Assembly (NCBI RefSeq): GCF_019393635.1
Contig: NC_057864.1
Coordinates: 441,252,322 to 441,316,321 of the forward strand
Length of the DNA stretch: 64,000 nucleotides
Reading direction: 5' to 3'
Origin: Dromiciops gliroides
Taxonomy: Eukaryota > Chordata > Mammalia > Microbiotheria > Microbiotheriidae
The translations under genes and the position numbers were made by a program. The notes under the pieces were generated by a model. It saw only the letters and a program-made list of their open reading frames with translations, made no database searches and had not been told where the DNA came from. Shown here piece by piece: positions 1 to 10,820 of this stretch (position 1 is the first letter of the stretch; every line of letters starts with the position of its first letter).

Positions 1-599
1 ATATATGTGTACATATTAACACATAGACTTAATGAGATGGTGAAATAGAGTCTGGATAATATACTCTTTGCGTAATAACAGGTGGGACAATAATTGGCTA
101 AATAATGGTACCCAATGAATGTTGAATGATGGCTCCATGTCATCCAAGAATCTGGTCTGTAGTGGATGCCCTAAGGTTTGGCTCCTGGCTCTGTCCTACA
201 TTTTTATGAATAACTTCGATGAAACATGAAAGGTAAGTTTATAAGATTTGCAGTTGGCATAAAGCTGACAGGAATAGCTAATATCATAAATGATAAAAGC
301 CAAATTTCAAAGTGATTCCAATGAGCGAGAATGTAGGGGTGAAACCATCAAGATGAAAGTTAAAAAGATTTATCATAAACTACTACATTTAAGCCAAAAC
401 ATCAAGAGCTCAAGTAGAAGATGGTATAGACCTACCTTAGTTAGTAGTGTATGTGGAAAAGCGTGAAGTAAAATTGTGATGTAGCTGCTAAAAAAAGTGA
501 ACATAATTTAGGCTGCATTAATAGAAATAGCATATCCAGAGAATAGTAAATAATGGTATACAGTTTTGAAGGCAGCATTAGAGATACGCTCTACCAATA
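1..599. other. unannotated AT-rich DNA
   Basis: No open frame of note, no RNA gene and no repeat that I recognise. Probably decayed intergenic or intronic sequence. Confidence 0.5.
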
Positions 600-965
600 G
601 AATGTAAGCTCCTCTCGAATAAGAATTGTTTCATTCTTTGTACTTGTACACTCAGTGTCTAGCATGGTACCTGGAAAATTTTTGTTGCTCTATTGTTTTT
701 CAGTCATGTCCAACTCTTTGTGACCCCATTTGGGGTTTTCTTGGCAAAGCTATTGGAGTAGTTTGCCATTTCCTTCTCCTCATTTTACTATGGGGAAACT
801 GAGGCAAATAGGTTTAAGTGACTTGCCCAGGGTCATATAATTTATCTAAGGGCAGACTTGAACTCAGGAAAATGGGTCTTCCTTACTCCAGAGCTGGCAT
901 TCTGTCCACTGGCACCTCACTGCCTGGAAAATAGGAGGTGCTTAATAAATGCTTGTTCTTTGATT
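600..965 (+). repeat. L2-like LINE 3' end, split by a SINE
   Basis: The piece reads as the typical L2 3' terminus: a 'gtaagctcc' block, a 'tagcatggtacctgg' block, then 'gtgcttaataaatgcttgtt'. The last part follows a SINE insertion (680-922), so the L2 fragment is the older element. Confidence 0.65.
680..922 (-). mobile_element. composite CORE-SINE with RTE-like tail
   Basis: On the minus strand it has a decayed tRNA-like head, the CORE block (complement of cttgcccagggtca) and a 3' segment whose plus-strand copy reads tcatgtccaactctttgtga, resembling the 3' end of RTE/BovB LINEs. A 10-bp direct repeat, cctggaaaat, flanks it at 670-679 and 923-932 and is taken as the TSD. It matches the RTE-mobilised SINE type known in marsupials. 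Confidence 0.75.
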
Positions 966-1007
966 CATCACACCACACACACATACACACACACTTAATT
1001 AGTCAGT

Positions 1008-1130
1008 CAATTAACAAGCATTTATTAAGCACTTACTATGTGTCAGGCACTATACTGAGTACTGGGAATAGTACAGGCAGAAAGACAGAGCCATTCTAAT
1101 GGGGGAAGAGTATACAAAACAGGAAGCCGA
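1008..1130 (-). repeat. L2-like LINE 3' end, antisense
   Basis: Starts with the reverse complement of the L2 tail (aagcatttattaagcactta, then a tgtgtcaggcac block) and continues into the 'ccattctaatgggggaag' block, the complement of the L2 3' UTR. Homology fades after about 1130. Confidence 0.6.
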
Positions 1131-1440
1131 AGGGGGTGGAAGGGTGCAGGTACCCAAGGAAGGTACCCTGTGTGGTATGGAAGCATGGTAGAGAAAGTCC
1201 AGAGTGCAATCTGAAGAGTAATGAGATATGGCTGGCCCGGGCACCTTCCTTAAATGAAGGTTCTAGAAGGAACCATCCAATCAGAGGGAGAGACCGGTAT
1301 TTCTAAAGGATGGATTCTGGAGCTAGAGTGAGTTTCCAAATAGAAAAGACTTTTGGACCATCAGAAGGTCTGTATTGCAGCCTGTGGATATGGGAATAAT
1401 TTTATCTTGTATTTAACTGTGTTGTATTTATTCCATATAA

Positions 1441-1590
1441 ATTTATACATAGGTGTATGTTGTCTCTTCCAATCAAATGTAAACTCCTTGAGAGCAGGGA
1501 TTGTTCATTTTTGTTTTGTTCTCGCATCCCTAGCATGTAGTATAGTACCCAGTACATAGTAGGGCACTTAAATACTTGTTGATTTATTAG
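1441..1590 (+). repeat. L2-like LINE 3' end
   Basis: Contains, in order, 'gtatgttgtctc', 'gtaaactccttgagagcagg' and 'agtagggcacttaaatactt', the usual L2 3' UTR layout. No intact reading frame remains. Confidence 0.65.
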
Positions 1591-1605
1591 TCTGGTAAAC
1601 AAAGA

Positions 1606-2085
1606 GTAGGGGGGTGATGTGGCTAAGGTTATATGATAGGAAAATAATTTTGGCCACTTTATAAAGGATGGATTGGAGAATGAAGAGACTTGAAGTCAAG
1701 GCTAGCAACTAGCAATAGGACAGGAGAGATAATTAGGGCCTGAATTAAGGTACTGGTTGTATAGAGAGAAAAGAGTAGGTGCAAGAGATGTTGAGGAAGT
1801 CGAAACAAAAAGATTTGTTAAATGATTGTATATGAGGATAGGTTGAGTAAGAGTGAGAAGGTGTGGGGCAGCTAGGTGGCACAGTGGATAGAGCACCAGC
1901 CCTGGAGTCAGGAGTACCTGAGTTCAAATCCGGCCTCAGACACTTAACACTTACTAGCTGTGTGACCCTGGGCAAGTCACTTAACCCCAATTGCCTCACT
2001 AAAAAAAAAAAAAAAAAAGAGTGAGAAGGTGAGGATGACTCTATGGTTGTGTGAGTATGAGCAGTATTGCCCTCAAAAGAAATAG
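1606..2085 (-). repeat. L2-like LINE internal fragment, antisense, split by a SINE
   Basis: Shows the antisense L2 signature: 'gatggattggaga', 'gagagacttgaa'-like text and 'agagatgttgagg'. After the SINE at 1864-2016 it resumes with 'gtgaggatgactctatggttgtg'. It lies next to an L2 fragment of opposite orientation at 2087, so two copies or an inversion are involved. Confidence 0.6.
1864..2016 (+). mobile_element. tRNA-CORE SINE, subfamily A
   Basis: Full-length copy: GGGGCAGCTAGGTGG head, 'ctggagtcaggagtacctg', CORE block, 'ccccaattgcctcact' end and an A tail of about 16. Perfect 15-bp TSD aagagtgagaaggtg at 1849-1863 and 2017-2031. It inserted into antisense L2. Confidence 0.9.
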
Positions 2086-2086
2086 G

Positions 2087-2545
2087 CAAGTTCTGAATTC
2101 CTTTCCTCAACAAACTCCATCGGCTCCCTATTACCTCTGTGCATGACATCTAAAGCCCTTTGCAACCTGCTTCCAACTTACCTTTCCAGACTTAAACTGG
2201 CTTTCTTTCTTTCCCTCACAAATGACTCCATTTCCCATCTTCATGCTTTTGCACTGACTGGTCCTCACCTAGAATGTCCTCTTTCTTCTGCCTTTCCTTT
2301 TAGAATACCAGGTTTCCCTCAAGGTTCAGATCAATCACTACATTGTATATGAAGCCTTTCCTCATCTCCCCAACTATTAGTATATTTCCTCCCAAACTCT
2401 TGTATATATTTCGAATGTGTGTACATGTGGTCCACATTATAAACTTCTTGAGGTCCCAGGACTGTTTGACTTTTGTCTTTGTACCCCAAACATCTATAAC
2501 ATTGCCTGGTGCATAGTAGGTTCTTAACCACTACTTCCTGATTAC
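2087..2545 (+). repeat. L2-like LINE 3' region
   Basis: Follows the L2 ORF2 C-terminus and 3' UTR: 'ccatcggctccctattacc', 'aagccctttgcaacctgc', 'cttaccttt', then 'aaacttcttgaggtcccagg' and 'tggtgcatagtaggttctta'. The frame is broken and short open frames here are not genes. Confidence 0.7.
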
Positions 2546-2831
2546 TTGGCCATTTGATCTGAGTCTCCAGCAGTCCTTTCTAGTATGTATTAATGCCAAG
2601 TGCTAAGAATGATGTGATATGTAGATAGTGCATTTGAGAATCAGAACGGATAGAGTGTTGGCATTAGAGTCAGAAAGACTTGCCTTCAAACATACTAGCT
2701 GTGTTTGTACAACAAGCAATGACTCAGCTAAGTTTTTTGAAATTTTTATTGATAACTTTTGTTTTTTCCATCATCACTCCTAAATATATTCTTCCTTCCA
2801 TCATCAAATCCATCCCTTGCAACAAATCTCA

Positions 2832-3073
2832 AGGTAGCTAGGTGACACAGCAGATAGAGTATTAGGCTTAGAGTGAGGAAAATCTGATCTCAGATTTGAC
2901 CTCAGATACTTCTACTAGCTATGTGTCCCTGGGCAAGTCACTTAACTTTTCTTAGCCTCAGTTTCCTCCTCTGTAAAGTAGGAATACTTATAACACCTTC
3001 CAGGGTTGTTGTGAGGATTAAACAAGAGAATATTCGTAAAGTGCTTTGCTAACCTTAAAATGCTATAGAAATG
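2832..3073 (+). repeat. MIR/THER1-like CORE-SINE, 5' part
   Basis: Decayed tRNA head 'ggtagctaggtgacacag', CORE block 'ctgggcaagtcacttaactt', then the MIR 3' half 'gttgttgtgaggattaaac' and 'gtaaagtgctttgctaac'. An LTR interrupts it; the 3' tail continues at 3577 as 'aatgctagatgtcattatta'. Confidence 0.75.
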
Positions 3074-3576
3074 TGTGATGAAATAATGTGATTTAGCAGA
3101 TACTCAAAGACCCACCTGGAGATTAATCTATACTGATTGAATCAAGTGAGAGTGATTGACTGCTGATTAAGCCTACTTCAGGTTAACTGGATTGTAATCA
3201 CACCTGGCTAGCCCTTAAGAAGGTATTGTTCTCAGAAACTAGACTGTAAACTCAACTTGAGAACACCTTCAAAGCCAATGGATTTGTAGGACAGCAACCA
3301 ATCAGCTTGAAGCAGTGTGTAAGGACCTCCTCTGTTCCAGATCTATAAAAAGCTTCCACAATCAGCTTGCTGGAGAGTTCCTGATTAAAGCAGGCTCGTG
3401 GAGGAGGACTTGAGGAAGAACCCAACCAGGCTGGAACTCTAGGCTAGGTAGGACTTCTTTTTCTTAACTTTCTGAACTCCTTGTAAATATCTGTATGCTT
3501 TAATAAATGTTTAATGCCCAAAGACTGGTACTGAAGCTTTTTAAGTTAAGGCACAATATAGATTTTAAACATCACA
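3074..3576 (+). mobile_element. solo LTR of an endogenous retrovirus
   Basis: A 503-bp element bounded by TGTGATG...CATCACA inverted termini with a 4-bp direct repeat aatg (3070-3073 and 3577-3580) inside a MIR. Sense-strand promoter-like features follow LTR order: a CCAAT motif near 3299, 'tctataaaaagctt' near 3342-3355 and AATAAA near 3502. There is no internal retroviral sequence, so it is a recombined solo LTR. A 4-bp TSD fits class I (gammaretrovirus-like) integrases. Confidence 0.8.
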
Positions 3577-3985
3577 AATGCTAGATGTCATTATTACTAG
3601 CAATACTTATTAAATATCAAAACTTTTTTGGAGGGTTGGAGGGGGTTTAAACAGAAACAACATGATATTTCAGCTTTAAGATGATGTCATATTTGTATGA
3701 ATCTATTTTCTTGGTTTCTTGCACTAAAATTCAAATTAGTTTGAGTTGGCTTATTTCAATATGAGTGCTAACATTGTCAAAGCTATAAAAATCTCTCTAA
3801 GAGAATCCAAGCTATTTTGTCTTAAAAATTCATTTTGCACAATTTGATTTTCCAAGTAGCAAACTTTTAAAAATATTATTATCAAAGGAACCAATGAATC
3901 ATAACCGATTTTTCTAGGGTTTTATTTCTTCTGTATTGTCTAGAGGAAAAAACTGAACAGTGAAAAGAAAATTAAATTTCATTTC
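3577..3985. other. MIR tail, then unannotated AT-rich DNA
   Basis: The first 30 bases finish the MIR split by the LTR. The rest has no recognisable repeat or coding potential. Confidence 0.5.
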
Positions 3986-3989
3986 AATC

Positions 3990-4360
3990 CAGTAACCAAT
4001 TGTTAAACACCTACTGTGTGCAAATTATTATAATTTTCCCTGGAGGAGACACAAAGACAAATGAGACATAATCCATACTCTCAAGGTGCTTATGATATAG
4101 TAAGAGAGATAAAACATGCCATATTAAAATAATAATAATAAATGTGTAAGAAAGGTACAAGTAAGATATTTCAAAAGTTCAAAGAGAGAGCTATTTCTCA
4201 TATCTGAAACACCAACCATATTCTTTGTTTTATTTTGGTCTCTCCTGTGATTACATTTGTTGTAGAGAATTACCTGGGTATGAAATTTTCCTCCACTTAT
4301 TTCCATCTATTTCCTAAGTGCCTACTATGTGTTAGGAACCATACTAGGGACTGGGGTTAG
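3990..4360 (-). repeat. L2-like LINE 3' pieces, antisense
   Basis: Two decayed antisense L2 tails: 'ttaaacacctactgtgtgc' with 'ctctcaaggtgcttatgata' at 3995-4115, and 'cctaagtgcctactatgtgt' near 4312-4335. Sequence between them is not assigned. Confidence 0.5.
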
Positions 4361-4599
4361 GGACTGGATTTCATTCAGTAGGGACCTCTCTAGTTAGGAA
4401 ACTCCCTCTACCAACACAAGTCTCCACCTTCTCTGCAACATATAGTATTAGAGAGTGACCATCATCTGACTGAGTGACGCAGTTATTAAGTGACTTGGCC
4501 TGGGTCACACAGCTGGTATATAGCAGAGGCTGTTGACTGAGGTCTGTTCTCTATCCATTACTCCATAACCAAAACCAATAACTTTCATTCTGGGGATGG

Positions 4600-5190
4600 G
4601 GATTGAGGAAAAACATGTATACACTTTAGTAAATATATACAAAGCAAATACAATGGGGGAGCTAGGTGGCACAGTGGATAAAGCACTGGCCCTGGATTCA
4701 GGAGGACCTGAGTTCAAATCCAGCCTTGGACACTTGACACTTACTAGTTATGTGACCCTGGGCAAGTCACTTAACCCTCATTGCCCCACCAAAAAAAAAA
4801 AAGAGCAAATACAATGTAATTGGGCTGGGGAAGGAGTAGTAAGAACTCAGGAGATAAGGAAACAAATCATGTCAGAGGCAAGGCTTGAGCTGAGCCTTTA
4901 AAGGGGGCTAAGGATCTCAAGAAGTAGAACTGAGAAGAGAACCTTCCAGGTATGTCAGGGACAGACTTGCAAAGGAGAATGCTGTTGGGATTTGGAATGT
5001 TGGGTATGGGAAACTTCAAATAGGCCAATTGGCTTGGAGTATAGAATATGTGAGGGGGAGGAATGTGAAATCAGCATGGAAAGATAGGTGGGAGCCAGAT
5101 TGTAGAAGGCTTTAAACCTCAGATAGAGGGTTTTTGTCCTAGGGGTAAGAGGGGCCCAGTGAAACTTCATAACAGTTTGATTTTACAGAA
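4600..5190 (-). repeat. L2-like LINE, antisense, split by a SINE
   Basis: Antisense L2 landmarks in order: 'atatacaaagcaaa', 'cttgagctgagcctttaaag', 'accttccaggtatg', 'ggtgggagccagattgtaga' and 'aaggctttaaacc'. A SINE (4656-4804) splits it. Confidence 0.65.
4656..4804 (+). mobile_element. tRNA-CORE SINE, subfamily B
   Basis: Has the B diagnostic blocks 'ggattcaggaggacctg', 'cacttgacacttactag' and 'ctcattgccccacc' plus an A tail. Direct repeat gcaaatacaatg at 4644-4655 and 4805-4816 gives a 12-bp TSD in antisense L2. Confidence 0.9.
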
Positions 5191-5421
5191 ATCATATTAA
5201 ATGAGTCTAACTCTCCCAGAAATAATGGTTGAGGGATTCCCTCCCATCTACTCAAGGATTCTGGGTTTACGCTGACTCTGATTTGCTCCTGGGGCCTTAT
5301 CCCCAAGAGAGATTATTTTCTTTCTTTGGTTCATTGCCTCCACCTAAAATTAACTCAGGATGATAATGGTCTCCAAAATAAAGTTTAGATACATATGACT
5401 TAGATACATATGGGTCTCCTC
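5191..5421. other. unassigned spacer
   Basis: No repeat or coding signature recognised before the L1 target site. Confidence 0.4.
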
Positions 5422-5435
5422 AAAATATGGGTTAC

Positions 5436-6196
5436 TGATCCAGCCATTCTGGAGAGCAATTTGGAATTATGCCCAAAGGCCTATAAAGCTGTGCATACCC
5501 TTTACCCAGCAATACCACTTTTGGGTCTTTTCCCCAAAGAGAGCATGGAAAAGGGAAAAGGACCCACATGTACAAAAATATTTATAGCTGCTCTTTTTGT
5601 GGTGTCAAGGAATTGGAAGTCATGGGGATGCCCATCAATTGGGGAATGGATGGACAAGTTGTGGTATATGAATGTGATGGAATACTATTGTGTTGTAAGA
5701 AACGATGAGCAGGAGGAGTTCAGAGAAACCTGGAGGCTCTTGCATGGACTGATGATGAGTGAGATGAGCAGAACCAGGAGAACATTGTGCACAGTATCAT
5801 GAACAGTGTATGTTGATCAACTGTGATAGACTAGATTCTTCTCACCAATCCAATGGTACAAGAAAGTTCCAAAGGACTCATGATGGAAAAGGATCTCCAA
5901 ATCCAGAAAAAAAAAAAAAAAGAAAGAAACTGTGGAATATGGACAATGATTGGACCATACTATCTCTTTTGTTTTTGGTGCTGTTGTTTTTCTTTTTGGA
6001 GGTTTTTCCTTCTTGCTCTGATTCTTCTTGTACAACATGACTAATGCAGAAATATGTTTAATGTTATATATCAGATTACCTGCTGTCTAGGGAAGGGGGG
6101 AGGGAGGGGAGGGAAGGAGAAGACTTTGAAATTGGAAATCTTATCTAAACAAAGGTTGAAAACTTAAATAAATAAATAAATAAATAAATTTTTTTT
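5436..6196 (+). mobile_element. 5'-truncated L1, ORF2 C-terminus and 3' UTR
   Basis: The open frame to the TGA at 5800-5802 matches the C-terminus of mammalian L1 ORF2p: 'PAIPLLGLFPKE', 'TCTKIFIAALF' and 'MEYYCVVRNDE' parallel the same blocks in placental L1. About the last 120 codons remain in frame, followed by the 3' UTR and a TAAA-rich tail. A perfect 14-bp TSD aaaatatgggttac flanks it (5422-5435 and 6197-6210). Endonuclease, RT and ORF1 are absent, so it is dead on arrival but fairly young. Confidence 0.92.
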
Positions 6197-6210
6197 AAAA
6201 TATGGGTTAC

Positions 6211-6510
6211 AAGGTCTCCATTCTTGTATAAGTATTCAGTGGGTACTTGATGAGGATATTGAGTCTGGACTAGCCTTTATTTCACATGCTAGGAAAAATA
6301 TGCAAAATACAAAGGAGTCATGGGAGCTGATGAATAAATATAGAAATTAAAAACACCAAATTGACTATTGAACTCTACCCAACCAACACCCCACTCCCCA
6401 GAAGGTTAAATCATATTAGGCTAGTGATTAAAAAAAAAAACAAAACTATTCCCCATTTACCTCATTACCACAATCTTTTACAGCTCTCTTTTATACACCA
6501 TGGGTAATAG
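6211..6510. other. unassigned spacer
   Basis: Contains a short A-run near 6430. Nothing else recognised. Confidence 0.4.
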
Positions 6511-6514
6511 GTGA

Positions 6515-6710
6515 TCCCTTCAAATAAGACCTGAGTTCAAATCCAGCCTCACACACAAACAGGCTGGGTGACCCTGGGCAAGTCACTTAACCCCCATGTA
6601 CCTTAGTTCCTCATTTTAAAATAGGGATACATTGGAGAAGGAAATGGCAAACCACTCTGGTATCCATGGCCTATGGGGGTCATGAAGAGACTAAATGACT
6701 GATGAACAAT
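6515..6710 (+). mobile_element. composite CORE-SINE with RTE-like tail
   Basis: CORE block 'ctgggcaagtcacttaaccc', then 'ggagaaggaaatggcaaacc', 'ggtatccatgg' and 'gaagagactaaatgactgat', the sense form of the RTE-like tail in the copy at 680-922. The tRNA head is eroded. Confidence 0.75.
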
Positions 6711-6711
6711 A

Positions 6712-7110
6712 GTTGATCCCTCTTCCTTCAGTTGCCACACATCTTGAAGGTAGCCCCATTGACTAGAGTCCAATCAGAAGTTCCCTGTGACCCCTTAGCA
6801 AGGGACTAGAGCCTATGTGTACCTGCATGCAAAGTGCCTTTCACACAAAAATCCACACCCTGTGATCTCAAAAGTTAATTGGTGGACTCATAAATTGATC
6901 AGGGACTCCCCTGAGCAATCTCACTTAAAAAATAAATAATTGATCAGACCCAGTTAATGTAGTTAATTGATCATCATAAAGACTAATAAAGCCTGAAGGT
7001 CAAAGTTGTTTCTTCTTCTGCCTTCACTCTACTTTCATATTCTGGTCTGCCTCCACCCCCAACATCCCCCAGGGCTTTCTCTGTACTCTAGCAGGGTTGG
7101 TTACAGTAAA
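6712..7110 (+). mobile_element. possible LTR-like element
   Basis: A block between two recognised SINEs with 'agtccaatcag' near 6768, AATAAA at about 6984 and a pyrimidine-rich downstream part, an LTR-like order. I found no convincing TG...CA termini or TSD. Confidence 0.25.
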
Positions 7111-7204
7111 CATGGCTACTCCACTATGCAGACTGGGAATTCATCTGTAATTAGTCATTCACTTTTCTTTGAGAGTCACCTAGGCCACTGAGAGATGACT
7201 TATA

Positions 7205-7405
7205 TTTACATATTCCATATAGCTAACATTTATATAGACTTTAAGGTTTGTAGAGAACACTTTACATCCAAAACTTCATTTGTTCCTCCCAATAGCCCTG
7301 GGAGGTAGGTGCAGTTATTGTCCTCATTTTACAAATCAGGAACTGCAAGTTGAATCAGGGTAAGTAGCTTACCCAATGTCACATAGCTCTTAAGTGTCTG
7401 AGGAC
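7205..7405 (-). repeat. MIR/THER1-like SINE, antisense
   Basis: Typical antisense MIR layout: 'ctttaaggtttgtagagaac', 'cctgggaggtaggtgcagtt', 'cctcattttacaaatcagga' and 'cttacccaatgtcaca'. Confidence 0.7.
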
Positions 7406-7629
7406 AAAATACTATGTATGGGAAGAAAACAATCAACTCCCATATGGAAATAATTTTTTACATATTCACTTGGGAACATATTCCTTAGGAAAGAGAAAAC
7501 ATATGCTTTATACAAAGGAGAATATTGACTGTTATATTACTTTTCCATTCAATTTCTGTGCACTAGAATCAAAAGTTTAAAGATTTGTGAGGTTTTTAAG
7601 TTCACAGTAGGAAAAGGTCACTTCACCTT

Positions 7630-8040
7630 GGGGAATGTGGTACAAAATCAGGGAAGGCTGCATGGAAGAGATAGCACTGGAACTGAGACAGGAGAAATGT
7701 ATAGAATTTCAAGGGCAATTCAGTGGAAGGTTGATGCAGGTACAACATATATATGTCTGAACAAAAGCATAGAGTAGGAAAAAGTATAGGGACAAGCCTG
7801 GGGGATGTCAAATAATTTAGTCCTTACAGAGCCAAGACATACATGAAGGAGATTGGTGGGAGACAAAACCAGAAAGGTAAGTGGGAGTCAGACTGTTATG
7901 GGATCCACAATATCAGGCCAAGGAGTTTGGGTTTCTTTATAGGTCACTGGAAATCATTGAATATTTTTGAGAAAGAGATCTGATAAAAGTTACCCACATT
8001 AATCTGGCAGCCATGGGTAGGATAGGAGGGAGTATGTGAC
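7630..8040 (-). repeat. L2/L3-like LINE, antisense
   Basis: Contains 'aagcatagagtagg', 'aaccagaaaggtaagtggga', 'aggccaaggagtttgggttt' and 'aagagatctgataaaag', matching the antisense L2/L3 block order seen elsewhere in the window (compare 42125-43155). Confidence 0.5.
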
Positions 8041-9170
8041 CCCTTAAAACTTTTCAGAGGCTCCCATTGTCTGAACTGATTTTGTCAGAAGGAGATGACA
8101 CTTCTAGCCAGCAGACTGCACAGAGGAAAGACCCAAATTTCAAGTTTGCAGTATAACATATCCTGAAAGATAATGAAATATATTAGCCTTATCTAAATAT
8201 CCAGTAGCATTTTGTTTTCCTTTTCTAATGGTATAAAATAATTGAATTTTCAAACTTGTTAATCCTTATCTAAGCTGTCAGTTTTCTCTTGAATCCCAAA
8301 AGATAGGCATTTCAGACATTAAATAACCTTTCTTTCAAAAAGAAAATTTACACTTCACATAGTTTGGAAGTGGGGTTTTTTTTCTTCTATGGAAACTGTA
8401 TTTTGGTATTTGTCTCATCTGCAGCTTGCTTTACCCTCCTCCATCTAATTGCAAACTCTTTCAACATGGGGACATCAAACTAATTAGCAATTCCCTTTCC
8501 TTAAAAATGCTCCTAATCAAGAAAGATAATCATTTTGATTAAATAACCACCGTTAGCAAATGTAAATTCATAATTGATTGCAGGAAAAAAAAGTCAGTGT
8601 CTGCCTTCCTTCTTAATAAAAGGTATACTTTATTCCTTCTTCATTTAGATATATTTAGTTTCTCAGCTAAGTTGAGCTTGTCTTAAGATTCATCTCATCT
8701 CATAAGAATGGCTCAATTCTTTTCTAGAAGAATATCCATATGCAAAAGAAATATCCATAAGCAGAGAGCTGAGCAAGTAATTCAGGCATCTGTAAAAATA
8801 TTTAGATTATTTTGCTACTACACACTATAGTATTTTTAAATTGCTGATATATATATATATATATATCTCCGCTACTCATACAATCATCTCATAACAAAGA
8901 ATAAAAAAGGATGGGGGTAGTGGTGGTCGGGAAAGCAGTTCAGGAAAATCAGGAAAACTAACTTATCAATCATATCTAATATATGCAAAATTCCACTCCT
9001 GTGGGCCCCTACCTCTGCAAAAAAGGAAGAAAGCATATTTTCTAAATTCTTCTCCAAGCCTAAGCTTAGTCATTATAATTATACAACTCAACAAACATTT
9101 ATTAGATATCCCCTATGAATAACATGGTCTTGAGGATTTTAGAATTTAATAGTAAATGAAATATAGACAA
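8041..9170. other. unannotated AT-rich DNA
   Basis: About 1.1 kb with no recognisable repeat apart from an (AT)11 tract at 8844-8866. No frame with protein-like composition. Confidence 0.5.
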
Positions 9171-9174
9171 CTGA

Positions 9175-9590
9175 TGATAATGATATAATATCTAACATTC
9201 ATAGAGTGTTTTAAGGTTTACAAAATACTCATTTGATCTGCTTATAACCTTGTAAGGGAGGTGCTATTATAATCCTCATTTTACAAATGAGGACACTGAG
9301 GCTGAGGTGAAGTGACTAACACTGGTCCAATAGTTAGTATCTAAGTCAGGTTTCTAACTCAGGCTTCCCCCATGCCAGATCTGGCAATGATAAGTGTCGG
9401 AGAGAAGTATAAAGGTCTATGAGACCAGAAAAATCACAAAAAAATGTTATAATCAGAAGGGATCATCCAATACAGCTCACTTACTTGGGAGTGAGGGCCC
9501 CAGAGAAGTGAAATGACTTACCCAAAATCACAAAACAAGACTAAATTAAATCTGACTTCTCCCATCCCAGCTCCCATATTGTGTGATGCT
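9175..9590 (-). repeat. MIR-like SINEs, antisense
   Basis: 9175-9385 carries 'aaggtttacaaaatactcat', 'gggaggtgctattataatcc' and 'cctcattttacaaatgagga', an antisense MIR. 9470-9590 looks like a second decayed MIR: 'gagaagtgaaatgacttacc'. Confidence 0.65.
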
Positions 9591-9796
9591 AATGACTCTG
9601 TTGCTGCTTTAAACAGCTTTGAGCCAGAGACAAGGCTGATGGTTATCTATTGCCCTCAGCTCAATTCACATTCCTAGATTAAACATATTCAATGTGATCA
9701 GGACTGATCATTATGTCAGGCCTTATAACCTCACATTCATCTGTATTATATAATATATTATACAGAATTATTATACATAATAAATGTTTGTGTTGA

Positions 9797-9874
9797 ATTG
9801 AATGATCACATGTGTGCAAATTTGTATATGCATACAGATGTGTGTGTAAACACACATACATGTGATCATTCAAT
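9797..9874. repeat. inverted repeat (17-bp arms, 44-base loop)
   Basis: Left arm attgaatgatcacatgt (9797-9813) and right arm acatgtgatcattcaat (9858-9874) are exact reverse complements. The left arm follows an 'aataaatgtttgtgttg' L2-type tail, and the right arm precedes an antisense L2 tail, so two opposed L2 tails could explain it. Confidence 0.7.
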
Positions 9875-10060
9875 ATAACAAACACTTATTAAGTGCTTAA
9901 TATTCCCAACATGGGGGAGACAAAGGTAAAAAAAAATAATGACATTGTCTCTTTTCTCCAGATATTGTTATTTTTCTAAGGGCAAGAGGAGAGAATTGGG
10001 GGTAGGGACAGAGATCTGATATGTTCATAGTTAAATATAATTCAGGTAATGGGGACAAAG
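9868..10060 (-). repeat. L2-like LINE 3' end, antisense
   Basis: 'acaaacacttattaagtgct' then 'catgggggagacaaagg' follows the antisense L2 tail, followed by weakly similar sequence. Confidence 0.5.
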
Positions 10061-10129
10061 GAGAGATCCACACAAAGTGGTCTAGGTAAATTTTCAGCAG
10101 CAATAGTCTTAAATTAGAAGTAGTGTGGG

Positions 10130-10385
10130 GGGGTATATATGTATACACACATACAATATACATACACTATACACTTGTATATACATATATATATTTATAT
10201 TCACATATACATGATATGCTTCAGTGTGCATATATATGTAAAATGTATGTGTGTATATATGTGTATATACACATTTATAGGTATATAGACTGTGCACATT
10301 TTAGTCCTGTACATATTTATATAGAGATATCTACATGTACTGTTTGTGCATGGCGCATACATGAGATGCTATATAAAGACACATA
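10130..10385. repeat. TA/CA-rich low-complexity tract
   Basis: Interrupted runs of atatac, acacat and gtgtat. Small open frames on both strands here are composition artefacts. An LTR (10391-10820) interrupts the tract, which resumes at about 10826-10990. Confidence 0.75.
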
Positions 10386-10390
10386 CATGC

Positions 10391-10820
10391 TGTGAGGGAA
10401 AAATCCATCCTCTTCTCAATAATTCTCAGGAACTCAGCAGTGAAGTGACAAAGGCTTTATTTTCTTCTCATGAGAAGGAGGCACCCTAGTGTGCAGCTAG
10501 TGGGTGCCCAGAAAGGGGGCTCGCAGGCCCTGTTTTATACCCTAGTCCCAAACGTGAATGGACCTTCCCCTTTTTCATCACTGGTGGGGTTACAATCTAC
10601 GCGCAAAAACTAGCTAATCGGAACGCAGTATTCCCACCCCTCTTCCTTGTATGGGCATAACTCTGGAGCGGACCTTATTGAGACCAGGACTCCTAGAACC
10701 ATGTGACCTTGCTAACCTGAGGGGGAGGGGATCTGAGACCTTTGTCCTACAAACAGGTCAGGGGGAGTATGACTGACTGTTATATTCACATTGAGAGGAG
10801 ACAACTACCCATTTCTCACA
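10391..10820 (-). mobile_element. solo LTR of an endogenous retrovirus
   Basis: A 430-bp element with TGTGAG...CTCACA termini and a 5-bp TSD catgc (10386-10390 and 10821-10825). On the minus strand a TATA-type 'gggtataaaacagg' precedes an AATAAA signal, giving U3-R-U5 order. GC content is well above the flanking TA-rich DNA. There are no gag, pol or env remnants, so it is a solo LTR. Confidence 0.85.

Noticed and set aside
1866..1980. tRNA gene
   Set aside because: The tRNA-like head with box-like motifs is part of a SINE that recurs throughout the window.
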